Source: JAGQKC01 sp965223675 (GTDB lineage: Bacteria > Nitrospirota > Nitrospiria > Nitrospirales > UBA8639). From it: a stretch of 64,000 nucleotides of DNA. Shown here one piece after another: positions 8,360-16,831 of this stretch. Position numbers and translations under genes: made by a program. Location of the stretch: positions 2,418,001-2,482,000 of the forward strand of contig OZ245013.1 in the NCBI GenBank assembly GCA_965223675.1, read 5' to 3'. Below the pieces are notes generated by a model. That model did not search any database. It was given only the letters and a program-made list of their open reading frames with translations, and had not been told where the DNA came from. Position 1 is the stretch's first letter. Every line of letters begins with the position of its first letter.

Positions 8360-9282
8360 GCGTCTATTTCGTTGACCAACCGTTATCCAAATCCAGACTT
8401 CCAGGGAAAATTCTCTTAATCGTCACATTGCTAATCGCAAGTATTTTTCCCCTTAAGTTGGTTCCGAGTGCAAAAGAACAAAAACGACCAGGCCTAGATG
8501 GTCAATTGAGCGCGAAACAAGGAGAGGTACTTTGGGTTAAAGTTCCCGTGGGGAAGAGCAAACCGACAAACGTTACAGGGAAATTCCTCGATAGAACGTT
8601 TCCATTGTTTCCTGAATCTGATACGACCTATGCAGGACTTCTAGGTATTGACATGCAGGATAAGCCCAGTCTGCATGAATTAGATGTGACGATTACAACA
8701 CCTTCGGGATCAGAACATCAAAGTTATACTGTCCTGGTGATGAAAGAGAACTACTCTGTCCAACACCTGAAGCTCCCCAAGAAGAAGGTTGACCTCGACC
8801 CTAAAACCCTCGTGCGCGTTAAAGCAGAACGAAAGGAAATGATGTCAGCCTTTAACTCCATCAGTCCTCACCCTTTCTGGGAAGGACCGTTTATCGCCCC
8901 GGTAAAAGGTCGTATTTCCGGGAGATTTGGAAGTCGGCGAGTCATTAATGGTCAACCCAAAAACCCTCACAGCGGTGAAGACATTGCGGCTCCAAAAGGC
9001 ACCAAGGTCGCCGCCATGAACGATGGGACCGTCCGTTTGACTCATGATCACTTCTTCACCGGGAAAGGCGTCATTCTCGACCATGGGTTGGGGCTCTATT
9101 CAATGTACTTTCATCTTTCCGCCATCTCTGTCAAAGAGGGAGAGATTGTCACGAAAGGACAAACCATTGGGAAGGTCGGCTCAACCGGACGAGCTACTGG
9201 CCCACACCTGCATTGGGGAGTACGCCTCAACGGATCCCGCGTCAATCCCTATTCACTCATCAATCTTCCTCTTAAGCCTTGA
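8356..9282 (+). CDS. M23 (LytM-type) peptidoglycan endopeptidase
   Basis: The N-terminus has a membrane-spanning or signal segment (residues 17-35), so the protein acts in the periplasm. The C-terminal 130 residues form an M23 zinc peptidase domain: GRISGRFGSRR, the zinc ligands in NPHSGEDIAAPKGT, MYFHL and GPHLHWGVR are all visible, so the domain looks catalytically competent. The middle may be a small beta domain. The start overlaps the pafA stop (ATGA), so it is translated with the proteasome operon. A functional link to pupylation is not known to me and may only reflect operon position. Confidence 0.9.
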   Translation: MSVYFVDQPLSKSRLPGKILLIVTLLIASIFPLKLVPSAKEQKRPGLDGQLSAKQGEVLWVKVPVGKSKPTNVTGKFLDRTFPLFPESDTTYAGLLGIDMQDKPSLHELDVTITTPSGSEHQSYTVLVMKENYSVQHLKLPKKKVDLDPKTLVRVKAERKEMMSAFNSISPHPFWEGPFIAPVKGRISGRFGSRRVINGQPKNPHSGEDIAAPKGTKVAAMNDGTVRLTHDHFFTGKGVILDHGLGLYSMYFHLSAISVKEGEIVTKGQTIGKVGSTGRATGPHLHWGVRLNGSRVNPYSLINLPLKP

Positions 9283-9355
9283 CTCCATCTATTTGTTCAC
9301 TCAAACCAAGCGATCACATTAACACCATCTTGGGTATTCAGCTAGAAGCGTAACT

Positions 9356-9919
9356 ATGAAACGTATCTGTATTTTCTGCGGTTCGACAAAGGGAAATCAT
9401 CTGTCCTATGAGCAAGTCACTCGGGAACTCGGGCAGTTGCTTGTTCAACAAGGAATAGGTTTGGTCTACGGTGGCGGTAACATCGGACTGATGGGAATCA
9501 TCGCAGAAACCGTACTCCAAGAAGGCGGAGAGGTCATTGGCATCATTCCAGAAGCGCTAGCCGAAAAAGAACTCGCGTTTCAAGATTTGACCGATTTACG
9601 GGTTGTCCAAACCATGCACGAGCGAAAAGCACTCATGGAAAAACTCTCAGATGGCTTTATCGCGCTCCCTGGAGGCTATGGCACCCTGGAAGAAATTTGT
9701 GAAATGGTCACCTGGGCTCAGCTGGGAATTCATCACAAGCCGTGTGGTCTTTTGAATGTGGAAGGTTTTTATGCGGAGTTGTTAGCCTTCATGGATCATC
9801 AGGTACGTCAGGGGTTTGTGACAACGAGCAACCGCATGCTGATCTCGGAATCCAACGACCCAGGCCGGTTACTAAACTGCATGCAGGAAAAAGCACGAAC
9901 CATCAACTCTTCACTATAA
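9356..9919 (+). CDS. LOG family nucleoside 5'-monophosphate phosphoribohydrolase
   Basis: LOG ('Lonely guy') proteins release the base from nucleoside monophosphates; in plants and some bacteria they make active cytokinins. The 187-residue protein has CGSTKG near the N-terminus, YGGGNIGLMG at 40-50, and the family signature PGGYGTLEEICE near residue 103. It follows the M23 gene by 73 bases on the same strand. Substrate cannot be told from sequence. It is not a lysine decarboxylase despite old annotations of this family. Confidence 0.9.
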   Translation: MKRICIFCGSTKGNHLSYEQVTRELGQLLVQQGIGLVYGGGNIGLMGIIAETVLQEGGEVIGIIPEALAEKELAFQDLTDLRVVQTMHERKALMEKLSDGFIALPGGYGTLEEICEMVTWAQLGIHHKPCGLLNVEGFYAELLAFMDHQVRQGFVTTSNRMLISESNDPGRLLNCMQEKARTINSSL

Positions 9920-10003
9920 GAGTCGGCGTATCTCTCTAAACTGAACACTTGCTCTTCACAAAGGAGTAAGACAGTCCTACAATCAGATCGTAAACTTACA
10001 ACC

Positions 10004-10861
10004 ATGACAAAGCATTCTCAAAATAAGCGGGCATTGGAAACGGGAATTCAACTGGATTTCCGAGATCGCATGACCTATGCAGGATATCTTCATCTTGACC
10101 AGTTGTTGAATGCTCAACAACTTCTGAGCAATCCACCACATCACGATGAGATGCTCTTTATTATTCAGCATCAGACGTCTGAACTGTGGATGAAACTGAT
10201 TCTGCACGAATTACGAGAAGCCGTGACTCATATACAACGAGATCACTTCAACCCGTGCTTTAAAATCTTAGCGCGGGTGAAACAAATCCAACGACAATTA
10301 TTCGAGCAATGGGCCGTGTTGGAAACTCTCACACCTAACGAATATGGACAATTTCGTAAAGTGCTGGCCAATGCGTCTGGATTTCAATCGATTCAATACC
10401 GTTCCATCGAGTTTATTCTTGGAAATAAAAATGCTGATGTCATTGAGGTATTCCGGCACGATGATCACCTGTACCAAGAGATGATGCGAATTCTGCACTC
10501 TCCAAGTCTGTACGATGAGTTTCTGTGTTCCTTATCTCGACAAGGTTACAATATTCCACACATATGTCTCCAACGCGACTGGTCCGTACCACATGAACGA
10601 AACTCTTCACTCACTCAAGTGTTTAAGCAGATCTACGATCATCCAGAGTCGCAATGGGACGCCTATGAAATGTGCGAAAAACTCGTAGACGTCGAAGAAA
10701 ATTTTCAGTTATGGCGTTTTCGACACCTCAAAACCGTTGAGCGCATTATTGGATATAAACCCGGAACCGGAGGTTCATCAGGAGTGAAATTCCTTAAACA
10801 GGCCCTCGACTTCACGTTCTTTCCAGAGCTTTTCGATGTCCGAACAGAAATCGGAAACTAG
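10004..10861 (+). CDS. kynA: Tryptophan 2,3-dioxygenase KynA
   Basis: KynA is a haem enzyme that opens the indole ring of tryptophan to N-formylkynurenine. Landmarks are YLHLDQLL near residue 26, the haem pocket and substrate segment HDEMLFIIQHQTSELWMKLILHE-like at 47-65, SGFQSIQYRSIEF near 126, LWRFRHLKTVERIIGYKPGTGGSSG near 240, and FPELFDVR at the end. The length of 285 is usual. Its 3' end overlaps kynU by 26 bases, so the two are co-translated. No formamidase is seen in the window; one must be supplied from elsewhere. Confidence 0.96.
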   Translation: MTKHSQNKRALETGIQLDFRDRMTYAGYLHLDQLLNAQQLLSNPPHHDEMLFIIQHQTSELWMKLILHELREAVTHIQRDHFNPCFKILARVKQIQRQLFEQWAVLETLTPNEYGQFRKVLANASGFQSIQYRSIEFILGNKNADVIEVFRHDDHLYQEMMRILHSPSLYDEFLCSLSRQGYNIPHICLQRDWSVPHERNSSLTQVFKQIYDHPESQWDAYEMCEKLVDVEENFQLWRFRHLKTVERIIGYKPGTGGSSGVKFLKQALDFTFFPELFDVRTEIGN

Positions 10862-12065
10862 TGACATTCAACGTGCCCTTACGGCGCTTGGCTCTGATTC
10901 ACTCGACGAGTATTCTCTTCTCACGCACATTCACCCGTTGTTTTCAAAGGTCTTGCAAAGAAAAGAAGTTTATCTTGCCAATCACTCCCTAGCCCGCCCA
11001 TTAGATCAAACAAGCTCAGACGTTCAGCAGGCATTAAACTATTGGTATCAAAACTTGGATGATGCCTGGGAACACTGGCTCACGGAAATGCAATGCTTTC
11101 GTAGACGTATTGCCCAGTTGCTCAAGGCACCTTCTGAAGATTGCATTGTGCCAAAGACGAGTGCTGGCCAAGGCCTACGTACGATACTGAATTGTTACGA
11201 TGAAAAAATCAACGTCGTCACGACCACTGCTGAGTTCAATTCTATCGACCACATCCTCAAAGTCTATGCACAACGAGATCGAATCACCTTACAGTGCATT
11301 AAGCCCGATAATCAGGGGATCTATCATGAAGAGGATCTTCTCTCAAACATAAAAAAATATCATGGGAATTTATTGGTCGTCTCGATGGTTCTTTTTACAA
11401 CAGGCCAATATCTTGCCAATTTAGCCCAGTTGATTCGTGAGGCGCAGGCACTTGGTGCGAAGGTATTGGTCGACTTGTATCATGCAACTGGCGTCTTACC
11501 AATTGATATTGAAGCACTAGAAGCAGATTTTGCTATTGGAGGATGTTACAAGTATCTACGCGGCGGGCCTGGAGCATGCTGGCTTTATATCCATCCGCGT
11601 CATCTCACAGGCTCGTTGACGTCCCTGGACACTGGTTGGTTTGCCCAACCCGTTCCCTTTGATTTCAATCGACCGGATTCGCCGACATTCGCATCGGGTG
11701 GCAATGCGTTTCTTGAGTCAACCCCTCCAGTACTTCCATACTACCAAGCCAAAGCTGGGCTAGAATTTACTGTAGGCATCGGTATTGATCGGCTTCGTGA
11801 ATACTCACTCAAACAACAAGCAAGAATCACTGAGCTTCTTCGCAAGCACGAAATAAACGTGCTTGGTCAACCTGAAAAGCGAGGAGCGTTTTTGACGATT
11901 ACTCATCAGTCAGCAAATGACCTCGCATCGAAGCTCAGGAAAGATAATATCATCGTCGATGCCCGAGAAAATCTCATTCGTATCTGTCCTGACATACTCA
12001 CCACGGACAAGGAACTCGTCGAATGTGCCAAACAATTAGCCAACATTATGAAGAGAAATTCATAA
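10836..12065 (+). CDS. kynU: Kynureninase KynU
   Basis: This PLP enzyme splits kynurenine to anthranilate and alanine. The 409-residue protein shows VYLANHSLARP near residue 45, VPKTSAGQGLRT, VVTTTAEFNSIDH, LVDLYHATGVLPID, and the PLP-lysine segment FAIGGCYKYLRGGPGACWLYIHP near 235. Together with kynA it gives a tryptophan-to-anthranilate route. Its intact C-terminus ends RICPDILTTDKELVECAKQL... Two further diverged copies of that same C-terminus occur downstream, after the toxin-antitoxin modules, so the kynU 3' end seems to have been the insertion point of an accessory island. Confidence 0.95.
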   Translation: MSEQKSETSDIQRALTALGSDSLDEYSLLTHIHPLFSKVLQRKEVYLANHSLARPLDQTSSDVQQALNYWYQNLDDAWEHWLTEMQCFRRRIAQLLKAPSEDCIVPKTSAGQGLRTILNCYDEKINVVTTTAEFNSIDHILKVYAQRDRITLQCIKPDNQGIYHEEDLLSNIKKYHGNLLVVSMVLFTTGQYLANLAQLIREAQALGAKVLVDLYHATGVLPIDIEALEADFAIGGCYKYLRGGPGACWLYIHPRHLTGSLTSLDTGWFAQPVPFDFNRPDSPTFASGGNAFLESTPPVLPYYQAKAGLEFTVGIGIDRLREYSLKQQARITELLRKHEINVLGQPEKRGAFLTITHQSANDLASKLRKDNIIVDARENLIRICPDILTTDKELVECAKQLANIMKRNS

Positions 12066-12167
12066 GCTAAAGTATATTCTTTATCGATGTGCTTGCTGAC
12101 ATCGAAATTACCTGATATGATAGATATGACCATGGACATGACCATAGTTACAATGAAAGGTTTTGTC

Positions 12168-12392
12168 ATGAAAACAATAAAAGCATCAGAATTTAAAGCT
12201 CGGTGTCTACAGTTGATGGATGAAGTATCCAAAACCGGTGAACCGTTGGTCATCACGAAGAATGGAAAACCGGTGAGTCAGCTCGTCCCGTATCGTCGTC
12301 GGCCTCCCACTTTGTTTGGTGCTTTGAAGGGTAGTGTCGTGGTTCGGGGAGATATCGTGCCTCCTCTCAATGAAGATTGGGAAGCCCGGTGA
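12168..12392 (+). CDS. Phd/YefM-type antitoxin
   Basis: A 74-residue antitoxin beginning MKTIKASEFKARCLQLMDEV, the usual Phd/YefM DNA-binding N-terminus, followed by PLVITKNGKPVSQLVPY. I choose ATG 12168 because GAAAGG sits seven bases upstream; longer in-frame starts add unrelated residues. The stop overlaps a GTG start of the PIN toxin (GTGA). A CATGACCAT motif repeated just upstream may be the autoregulatory operator, but that is only a guess. It is the first cargo gene after kynU. Confidence 0.88.
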   Translation: MKTIKASEFKARCLQLMDEVSKTGEPLVITKNGKPVSQLVPYRRRPPTLFGALKGSVVVRGDIVPPLNEDWEAR

Positions 12393-12790
12393 TCCTCCTC
12401 GACACTCACGTCCTTGTGTGGCTGGTCGAGGGACTTCCTGCCCTTGGTAAACAAGCCAAAAAAGTTGCAGATCAAGCATTAGTCAAGGATGAGTTGTCAG
12501 TCTCTGCCATTTCATTTTGGGAGATTGCTCTGCTTCATCAACGACGGCGTTTGGTCCTGGAGCAACCCATCGATGCATGGAGAACTCGACTGTTGGAGCT
12601 GGGACTACATGAAATTCCCGTAGATGGTGAGATTGGGATTGCCGCAACCTCCATGTCCAACTTTCATCCAGACCCTGCCAACAGGTTTATCACCGCAACA
12701 GCCATACTTTCAGGTGCAGCATTGCTTACCGCAGACAAACAGATTCTTGAGTGGTCAGGAAAAGTCAAACGCATCAACGCCAATCGATGA
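12389..12790 (+). CDS. VapC-type PIN domain toxin
   Basis: PIN toxins are metal-dependent ribonucleases that usually cut tRNA or rRNA. GTG 12389 gives the typical start ILLDTHVLVWL with the first acidic residue; SAISFWEIALL and DPANRFITATAILSGAALLTADKQILEW supply the other acidic positions. About 133 residues. Start and antitoxin stop overlap by 4 bases. Its last codons NANR and the TGA stop run directly into sequence homologous to the kynU 3' end: the stop falls in CGATGAAAG, which aligns with CGATGCCCG of kynU. The last 75 bases recur almost unchanged near 13675-13747. Confidence 0.9.
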   Translation: MILLDTHVLVWLVEGLPALGKQAKKVADQALVKDELSVSAISFWEIALLHQRRRLVLEQPIDAWRTRLLELGLHEIPVDGEIGIAATSMSNFHPDPANRFITATAILSGAALLTADKQILEWSGKVKRINANR

Positions 12791-12893
12791 AAGAGAAGGC
12801 CTCCTTCGTATCTGCCCGGATATCCTTACCAAAGATGATGAGCTTATCGAATGCGCCAAGAAGTTGGCGCACGTGATGGAGCAAAACTCATAA
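12786..12893 (+). pseudogene. Second copy of the kynU 3' end
   Basis: Translation in the kynU frame reads REGLLRICPDILTKDDEL and so on, ending MEQNS then a stop. It aligns over its whole length with the intact kynU C-terminus (RENLIRICPDILTTDKEL ... MKRNS). The frame and stop are preserved although many bases differ, mainly synonymous or conservative. This looks like the displaced tail of another kynU allele left when the upstream toxin-antitoxin pair was inserted. It has no start of its own. Confidence 0.8.
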
Positions 12894-12901
12894 GCGAATA
12901 C

Positions 12902-13303
12902 TTAGGGCATTCTATCCTCAAGATATTCTCTCAAACTAACAATCTGTATACCTCTAAATTCCCTTAACTCAAGCATTTTCTGATCGCCGGTCACAATACG
13001 CTCTGCATCACCAGAAACTGCACATTCTAGGATTCGGTTGTCAGGCTCATCAGCCAAAATCTTGAGCCGTCGTCCAGGTTTCACCAATTCGCCAAGTTCA
13101 GATAGGTAGACAGCAACACGAGCCAATTCTTCTTGATCCCGACTAAATTTCTGGGCCAGAACATCTAAAACTTCTAAGATAATATCTTTTGAAAGGAGTA
13201 GTTGATCCTGTCCATCTATTAATTGTTGGACAGCTTGTTCAGCTTTCCCACCTGGAGTGAGGATTGCCGAAATGAGGATATTACTATCGAAGACAACGTT
13301 CAC
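12902..13303 (-). CDS. PIN-domain toxin (COG1569-like)
   Basis: The 133-residue protein starts MNVVFDSNILISAIL, typical of the COG1569 PIN family, with the acidic Asp6, then SKDIILEVLDVLAQKF, DEPDNRILECAVSGDAERIVTGDQKML carrying the remaining acidic cluster. It is probably a ribonuclease toxin. Its start overlaps the antitoxin stop by 4 bases (ATGA). The pair faces against the flanking genes and lies exactly between two kynU tail copies. Confidence 0.88.
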   Translation of the reverse strand: MNVVFDSNILISAILTPGGKAEQAVQQLIDGQDQLLLSKDIILEVLDVLAQKFSRDQEELARVAVYLSELGELVKPGRRLKILADEPDNRILECAVSGDAERIVTGDQKMLELREFRGIQIVSLREYLEDRMP

Positions 13304-13536
13304 CGGCTAAGATAACGTTCAAGATCCTTTTCAGTTAAGATACCTTTCTCTTTAGCTTTTTTACTCCAATAACCCTGGAGGTCACGTAGACCTTTTTTAA
13401 GGCGCGAGGCTCGTGTGGTACGTAATAAATCTTGTACCACTGCACTGACTGTCTTTCCTTCAGCATGAGCGATTTCTTCAGCTTCTTTGGCAAGCTGGAG
13501 TGGTAACGAAATTGTCTTCTTAACTGTGGTTCCCAT
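13300..13536 (-). CDS. Ribbon-helix-helix antitoxin
   Basis: A 78-residue protein beginning MGTTVKKTISLPLQLAKEAEEIAHAEG, the beta-strand and first helix of a ribbon-helix-helix DNA-binding domain, followed by a charged C-terminal toxin-binding tail ending LERYLSR. AGGAGC lies a few bases upstream of the ATG. A near-perfect palindrome 27-49 bases upstream is a likely operator. It is translationally coupled to the PIN toxin. Confidence 0.85.
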   Translation of the reverse strand: MGTTVKKTISLPLQLAKEAEEIAHAEGKTVSAVVQDLLRTTRASRLKKGLRDLQGYWSKKAKEKGILTEKDLERYLSR

Positions 13537-13562
13537 AGGTAATTGCTCCTTAGGCTGCCTAT

Positions 13563-13585
13563 ATGGTATGAAAAAATCATACCAT
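13563..13585. promoter_or_regulatory. Palindromic operator candidate for the RHH antitoxin
   Basis: ATGGTATGA, five A residues, then TCATACCAT form a perfect 9-base inverted repeat directly upstream of the antitoxin start. RHH antitoxins bind such sites to repress their own promoter. Inference from position and symmetry. Confidence 0.55.
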
Positions 13586-13671
13586 TATATAGCTACTTCA
13601 TCAAGGTGATATAAAATGTGGTGGAAACTTTTTTGGACAATGAGAGAGAATCTTGGACAAGAGCTAAAGTG

Positions 13672-13850
13672 GTCAGCATTGCTTACCACGGACAAACAGA
13701 TTCTTGAGTGGTCAGGAAAAGTCAAACGCATCAACGCCAATCGATGAAAGAAAAGGCCTCCTTCGTATCTGCCCGGATATTCTCACGAAGGACCATGAAC
13801 TCGTGGAATGTGCAAAGCGTTTGATTTATGTGATTGATACGAATTCATGA
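13672..13850 (+). pseudogene. Repeated vapC 3' end plus third kynU 3' end
   Basis: Bases 13675-13760 repeat 12719-12804 with only a few differences and contain the last codons of vapC. From about 13744 the sequence continues as a third kynU tail: KGLLRICPDILTKDHEL, VECAKRL, ending TNS then TGA, again in frame. The segment has no start of its own. The reverse transcriptase gene begins 12 bases after its stop. The whole unit is a direct repeat of the junction that precedes the PIN/RHH pair. Confidence 0.8.
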
Positions 13851-13862
13851 GCTGAAATAAAA

Positions 13863-15380
13863 ATGACCTACCCACACCAGGCACATTTTTCGAGGACTAA
13901 GCAACTAGCAAAGAAACTCAAACGTCCCCAGATTTATGAATGGTTAGTAGTGAAAGGATACTTTCCAGAGTCATATATTCTTCCTCCCTGCTTTATGGTT
14001 ACTGATCATCCGAAGTATGGAAAACGATTTTTCTGCCATAAGCCGAAATTATTTAAACCAAAGCTTTGTGAATACTTACAAGTTCACTTCCCTCAAACCG
14101 AACTTACCGATAGAACATTTGGAGTTATTGATCCTGAGGTTCATTCTGACATTGCCTATACCCTTGCTTTGAATTGGAAATCCCTTTTAAACAAGGTTTT
14201 TCACAAGGACAACAAGGTGTGTTCCTACAGCTTTCCTATCCCGCTTGACGCAAAAAACCCAGGTAAGATTGGTAGACTGCGTAGCGGAAGAATGATCTAC
14301 GAATTCATCGAAATGGCAGAGAACGATGTTGCGTCTATTGCACACAATTACAAATGCCTCATCAAGACGGACATAAAGAATTTCTACCCGTCCGTATACA
14401 CGCATAGTATCCCATGGGCACTACACGGGAAGAGTTTCATCCGAAAAAACGATAATCGACACAAATATAGCTACTTGGGAAACCGGCTGGATAAGCTTTT
14501 CCAAAACGCTAACGATGGCTGTACAAATGGTATTCCTATCGGACCAGCTGTCTCCGATTTAATCGCGGAATTATTGCTATCTGAGGTCGATAGACTTTTA
14601 TCCAAGTCGTTTACCGATGACGTTGTTGTAGTGAGATTTAAGGATGATTACTGGATACTCGGGAAAAGTGAATTAGACGCTCGTAAAGTCATAAAAAATC
14701 TCCAAGTAATTCTTAAAGAATATCGGCTTCAACTAAATGATGAAAAAACTGAAATATATGAATTGCCCAACGGTGTATTCCGAAACTGGGTCTCACAGTA
14801 TCATGCAGCAAACCCCAATCCGAAGAAATATTACGACTTTAAACGATTTCGAGAAGTCTATCTAGCCGTCATAAGAATTGACAGAGATAATCCTGGCTCA
14901 GGAGTAATTGACCGCTTTTTGGCAGATCTAATAACCAAAAAGTACAGAATTAGAGTTAAACTTGACGTCAAAACTCTTCCAAAAGTCCTTAGCCTTCTGT
15001 TGATGCTTGGGAATTTAAGGACTAAGGCATTTCCAAAAATTTTGGCCATCATTGAATCAATTCTAAAATCTCCGTTTGGCAAGGCTCACGTGGATGATAT
15101 TGTAAAGTATTTGGAAGAGCTTCTTAAAAAACTGCTTAGCCAGGGCGAGACAGACAACAAATATCTTATCACCTGGATTGCTTATTTTATTCGCTCCAAC
15201 AACCTTGAAAAAAAACTCCAGAAATCCTACAAATTCAAAGACCCCATAGTTAGATCGACGTATACCAGCAGATTTACCTTCTTCAATTCTTGTCCAGATT
15301 TCAAAGTTTTTCTTGGAGTCAAACAGACTACAAAAACAATCTCTATGTTGGAGCATCTGGACGTATTCAAGCCTCAATAA
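13863..15380 (+). CDS. Reverse transcriptase, UG/DRT-like (defence-associated type)
   Basis: The 505-residue protein has reverse-transcriptase motifs in order: motif A KTDIKNFYPSVYTHSIPWAL with Asp170, motif B NGIPIGPAVSDLIAELLLSEVD, motif C RFKDDYWIL with Asp261-Asp262, and motif D RLQLNDEKTEI. The extended motif A with YTHSIPWALHGK is a hallmark I associate with the 'unknown group' RTs used in phage defence (DRT/Abi lineage), not with group II introns or retrons. No maturase or HNH domain is present; the last 190 residues are a helical extension. The gene is visibly more A+T-rich than its neighbours. It directly follows a kynU tail copy in an island of toxin-antitoxin genes. The exact DRT subtype and any partner RNA cannot be fixed by eye. 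Confidence 0.82.
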   Translation: MTYPHQAHFSRTKQLAKKLKRPQIYEWLVVKGYFPESYILPPCFMVTDHPKYGKRFFCHKPKLFKPKLCEYLQVHFPQTELTDRTFGVIDPEVHSDIAYTLALNWKSLLNKVFHKDNKVCSYSFPIPLDAKNPGKIGRLRSGRMIYEFIEMAENDVASIAHNYKCLIKTDIKNFYPSVYTHSIPWALHGKSFIRKNDNRHKYSYLGNRLDKLFQNANDGCTNGIPIGPAVSDLIAELLLSEVDRLLSKSFTDDVVVVRFKDDYWILGKSELDARKVIKNLQVILKEYRLQLNDEKTEIYELPNGVFRNWVSQYHAANPNPKKYYDFKRFREVYLAVIRIDRDNPGSGVIDRFLADLITKKYRIRVKLDVKTLPKVLSLLLMLGNLRTKAFPKILAIIESILKSPFGKAHVDDIVKYLEELLKKLLSQGETDNKYLITWIAYFIRSNNLEKKLQKSYKFKDPIVRSTYTSRFTFFNSCPDFKVFLGVKQTTKTISMLEHLDVFKPQ

Positions 15381-15510
15381 CATATTGATCTACTCAATAT
15401 CCGAGATCATATGAATATTAATTTCAAGTGAGATAAAAAGAGGAATTATAGACATTCTGATGATTGACAATGCTGCTTATAAATACCAAGTATTTTAGGA
15501 GAAGGATCAC

Positions 15511-15837
15511 ATGGAAATGGACCCAAACAGCTTGAAACGAATTAAGATATTTATCGAATTCATTCAACGAGCTCAGAAAGAAGGCGTTAAACCTTCGTTT
15601 GTGAGTACTCCTACTGAACATGGTGATAATATCAATGCTGTCGCCACCATTGACGGTAAACGAGAAAACATTGGGATCTTATTTTGGGACGTCAGTTTGC
15701 TACAAAATCACGGACTGGCAGATACATTGGATGACGAAGATATCGCACTCGGTATGAATATTACTGATGGCATGGTGGAAGACGCAGAGAAAATCTTAAC
15801 GTTTGTAGACACCGAACTTGCGAAATTGGACAGCTAG
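15511..15837 (+). CDS. Hypothetical 108-residue protein
   Basis: I do not recognise this protein. It is soluble and acidic (MEMDPNSLKRIKIFIEFIQRAQ at the start, a central GDNINAVATIDGKRENIGILFWDVSLL, and a helical acidic end). AGGAG lies about ten bases upstream of the ATG, so it is probably translated. It is 130 bases downstream of the reverse transcriptase on the same strand. Whether it belongs to the island or to the older chromosome is unclear. Confidence 0.7.
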   Translation: MEMDPNSLKRIKIFIEFIQRAQKEGVKPSFVSTPTEHGDNINAVATIDGKRENIGILFWDVSLLQNHGLADTLDDEDIALGMNITDGMVEDAEKILTFVDTELAKLDS

Positions 15838-15892
15838 GGTAAAATCTGCAAGCAGGTAGAAGAACGAGGCATGCCATGAATAGGTATTTTAA

Positions 15893-16567
15893 TTGAGTCA
15901 CACTAAAATCATTACACTTCCCCAACTCGGAGACGTGCCCATCGTCATTAAAACTAAGCGAGATATTTCTGATGAAACTCCTTTAGATAAACGCGATGAC
16001 GAATCACTCGGTTGGGCTTATTGGAATCGGCTCTGGCCATCCGAACTTGCACTGTCTAAATTTCTTATTCAAGAGTATTTCCCAGAAAAACTGACTGGAA
16101 AAGATGTCCTAGAAATTGGCTGCGGAGTTGGCCTTGCTGGAGTCGTGGCCGCACAGTTAGGCGCCTTCACGACGTTTTCTGACATGGTACCAATTGCCTT
16201 AGAGGGGGTGAAAGAAACCTGTCAGCTAAATCAGATTCAACAATTTGATACATGCACGTTAGATTGGCATTCTTCATTTCATCCAAGCCAACAATACGAC
16301 CTGGTAATAGGCAGTGAGATCTTCTATGACACCAAGAACTTGCCGGGAATCGTGAATGTTCTCAACACGACCATGAAGCCGGGAGGACAAGCCTTTTTTT
16401 GCGATCCCAATCGACTTGGCCTTAGTACGATCGAATATCACTTCCAGGAACATTTTACGATGTCGGTGGAACAATATCCGCTGGATGAGTCGCTTAGGAA
16501 ACGGACAGGTGGTGGGAAAATTGGCTATATTTACAAACTCATCGAGACTGTCTCGTCCCTATCCTAA
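15893..16567 (+). CDS. Class I SAM-dependent methyltransferase (METTL21/Methyltransf_16-like)
   Basis: The 224-residue protein has WAYWNRLWPSELALSKFL near residue 42, the lead-in typical of the protein-lysine methyltransferase (Methyltransf_16) group, then SAM motif I VLEIGCGVGLAGVVAAQLG at 70-88, an acidic SDMVP segment, and DLVIGSEIFYD near 138 in place of the usual motif IV DxxY-type. Substrate is unknown; ribosomal or elongation-factor lysines are common in the group. I take TTG 15893 as start because the nearby ATGs run into stops. Confidence 0.82.
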   Translation: MSHTKIITLPQLGDVPIVIKTKRDISDETPLDKRDDESLGWAYWNRLWPSELALSKFLIQEYFPEKLTGKDVLEIGCGVGLAGVVAAQLGAFTTFSDMVPIALEGVKETCQLNQIQQFDTCTLDWHSSFHPSQQYDLVIGSEIFYDTKNLPGIVNVLNTTMKPGGQAFFCDPNRLGLSTIEYHFQEHFTMSVEQYPLDESLRKRTGGGKIGYIYKLIETVSSLS

Positions 16568-16831
16568 CTGGGCCTAACCGAATGTACCTCGAAAGGCGTA
16601 AAACGACAGACAAGAGAAAGCCGCATTGCTTCTGAAGTGAAAGAAGCTATAGAGAAGAGAATAGAGTGGGCTCTATACGTCACAGGTAACTCAGACCGGA
16701 AACCGATGTTCGTGAAGCGTAGAAAACATAGAACCTTAAACCATTATTCTATTTCGACCAGATAATGGAGATGATCTACTCTTTTATGAGATACGCTTCT
16801 CGAGCGACGAGTTAACCCTTCTTCCTCTTGT

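Noticed and set aside
12624..12893. 89-codon ORF after vapC
   Set aside because: It is an off-frame reading of vapC joined to the kynU tail copy; no start signal. Treated as a pseudogene fragment.
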